DNA of 14,338 nt from Eubacteriaceae bacterium (GTDB lineage: Bacteria; Bacillota_A; Clostridia; Eubacteriales; Anaerofustaceae), in assembly GCA_031280495.1 (NCBI GenBank), contig JAITGT010000004.1, positions 1 to 14,338 on the forward strand. The letters run 5' to 3'. Positions 14,174 through 14,338 of the stretch are shown here, piece by piece (the first letter of the stretch is position 1; each line of letters begins with the position of its first letter). The translations under genes and the position numbers were made by a program. Under the pieces are notes generated by a model. The model was not told the origin of the DNA. It saw nothing but the letters and a program-made list of their open reading frames with translations, and ran no database searches.

Positions 14174-14338
14174 TCAGGCGGGCTGGAAAACGCGCAGCAG
14201 CGCGAGGCCCGCAGTCACGCTATAAACCGCGCAGTAGGCAATAATTGCCTGCGCCTTGCCAAAACTGCTTTTTTCGAGCATTAGAGAATGCAAGCGAATT
14301 CTCGCTGGGGGCAGGAGCGTGGCAGGCAAGAGAGGCCG
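14174..14338 (-). CDS. C-terminal fragment of a membrane protein, possibly a MraY/WecA-like phosphotransferase
   Basis: From the right edge the minus strand is open for 54 codons and stops with TGA at 14174-14176. The residues read are Pro/Leu-rich, then RLHSLMLEKSSFGKAQAII, then a hydrophobic helix AYCAVYSVTAGLALLRVF. In WecA/TagO-type polyprenyl-phosphate sugar-phosphate transferases the C-terminal part has a HLHHRLxxxGxSxxQA motif followed by a membrane helix, and the order and spacing here are similar, although only one His is kept. The start and most of the protein are outside the window. The identification is tentative; any polytopic membrane protein would be possible. Confidence 0.4.
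   Translation of the reverse strand, partial: RPLLPATLLPPARIRLHSLMLEKSSFGKAQAIIAYCAVYSVTAGLALLRVFQPA

Noticed and set aside
1..14338. CRISPR array, tRNA or rRNA genes
   Set aside because: No regularly spaced repeats of the right length and no cloverleaf or rRNA-like sequence were seen on either strand.

Overview
The window looks like chromosomal DNA of an endospore-forming member of the Firmicutes, most likely class Clostridia. The main evidence is a yabP-yabQ-divIC cluster, whose first two genes are spore-cortex assembly genes. Genes are moderately GC-rich with Ala/Gly-rich proteins, many starts are GTG with strong GGAGG-type ribosome binding sites, and the longer intergenic stretches are very AT-rich. 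The exact genus cannot be told from the sequence.

Layout from left to right. (1) 1-1117, minus: N-terminal 372 residues of a Ser/Thr protein kinase that runs off the left edge, preceded by a 479-base AT-rich gap that holds an extended -10 promoter and a hairpin. (2) 1597-2580, minus: fusion of a degenerate MobA/MocA-like nucleotidyltransferase domain with an HD phosphohydrolase domain. (3) 2718-6321, plus: two overlapping genes for a heterodimeric ABC exporter of the BmrCD/TM287-288 type, with one degenerate and one canonical ATP site. (4) A bidirectional terminator, then on the minus strand a TIM-barrel amidohydrolase (6371-7177) and an unrecognised 125-residue protein (7471-7848) with its own terminator. 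(5) 8046-9877, minus: tightly packed or overlapping yabP, yabQ, divIC and tatD. (6) 9974-10834, plus and divergent: a YihY/BrkB membrane protein. (7) 11021-11902, minus: a decayed IS30-family transposase with a stop, frameshifts and a lost catalytic Asp. (8) 12025-13258, minus: a TetR-family regulator with a textbook promoter, and upstream of it a hotdog acyl-CoA thioesterase. (9) A 670-base AT-rich gap holding a GC-rich island that may be a structured RNA. (10) 13929-14105, plus: a 58-residue DUF4177-like protein with a terminator. (11) 14174-14338, minus: the C-terminal end of a membrane protein cut by the right edge.

The yabP-yabQ-divIC-tatD block is probably co-transcribed, with overlapping stop and start codons. 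It joins spore-cortex functions, septum formation and a DNase/quality-control enzyme. The two ABC genes almost certainly make one transporter. The other genes look like independent single-gene units separated by terminators. No clear new multi-gene system was found. The best second-look items are the degenerate transferase-HD fusion, the GC-rich non-coding island at 13451-13680, the unrecognised 7471-7848 gene with tandem repeats upstream of its promoter, and the decayed IS30 copy.
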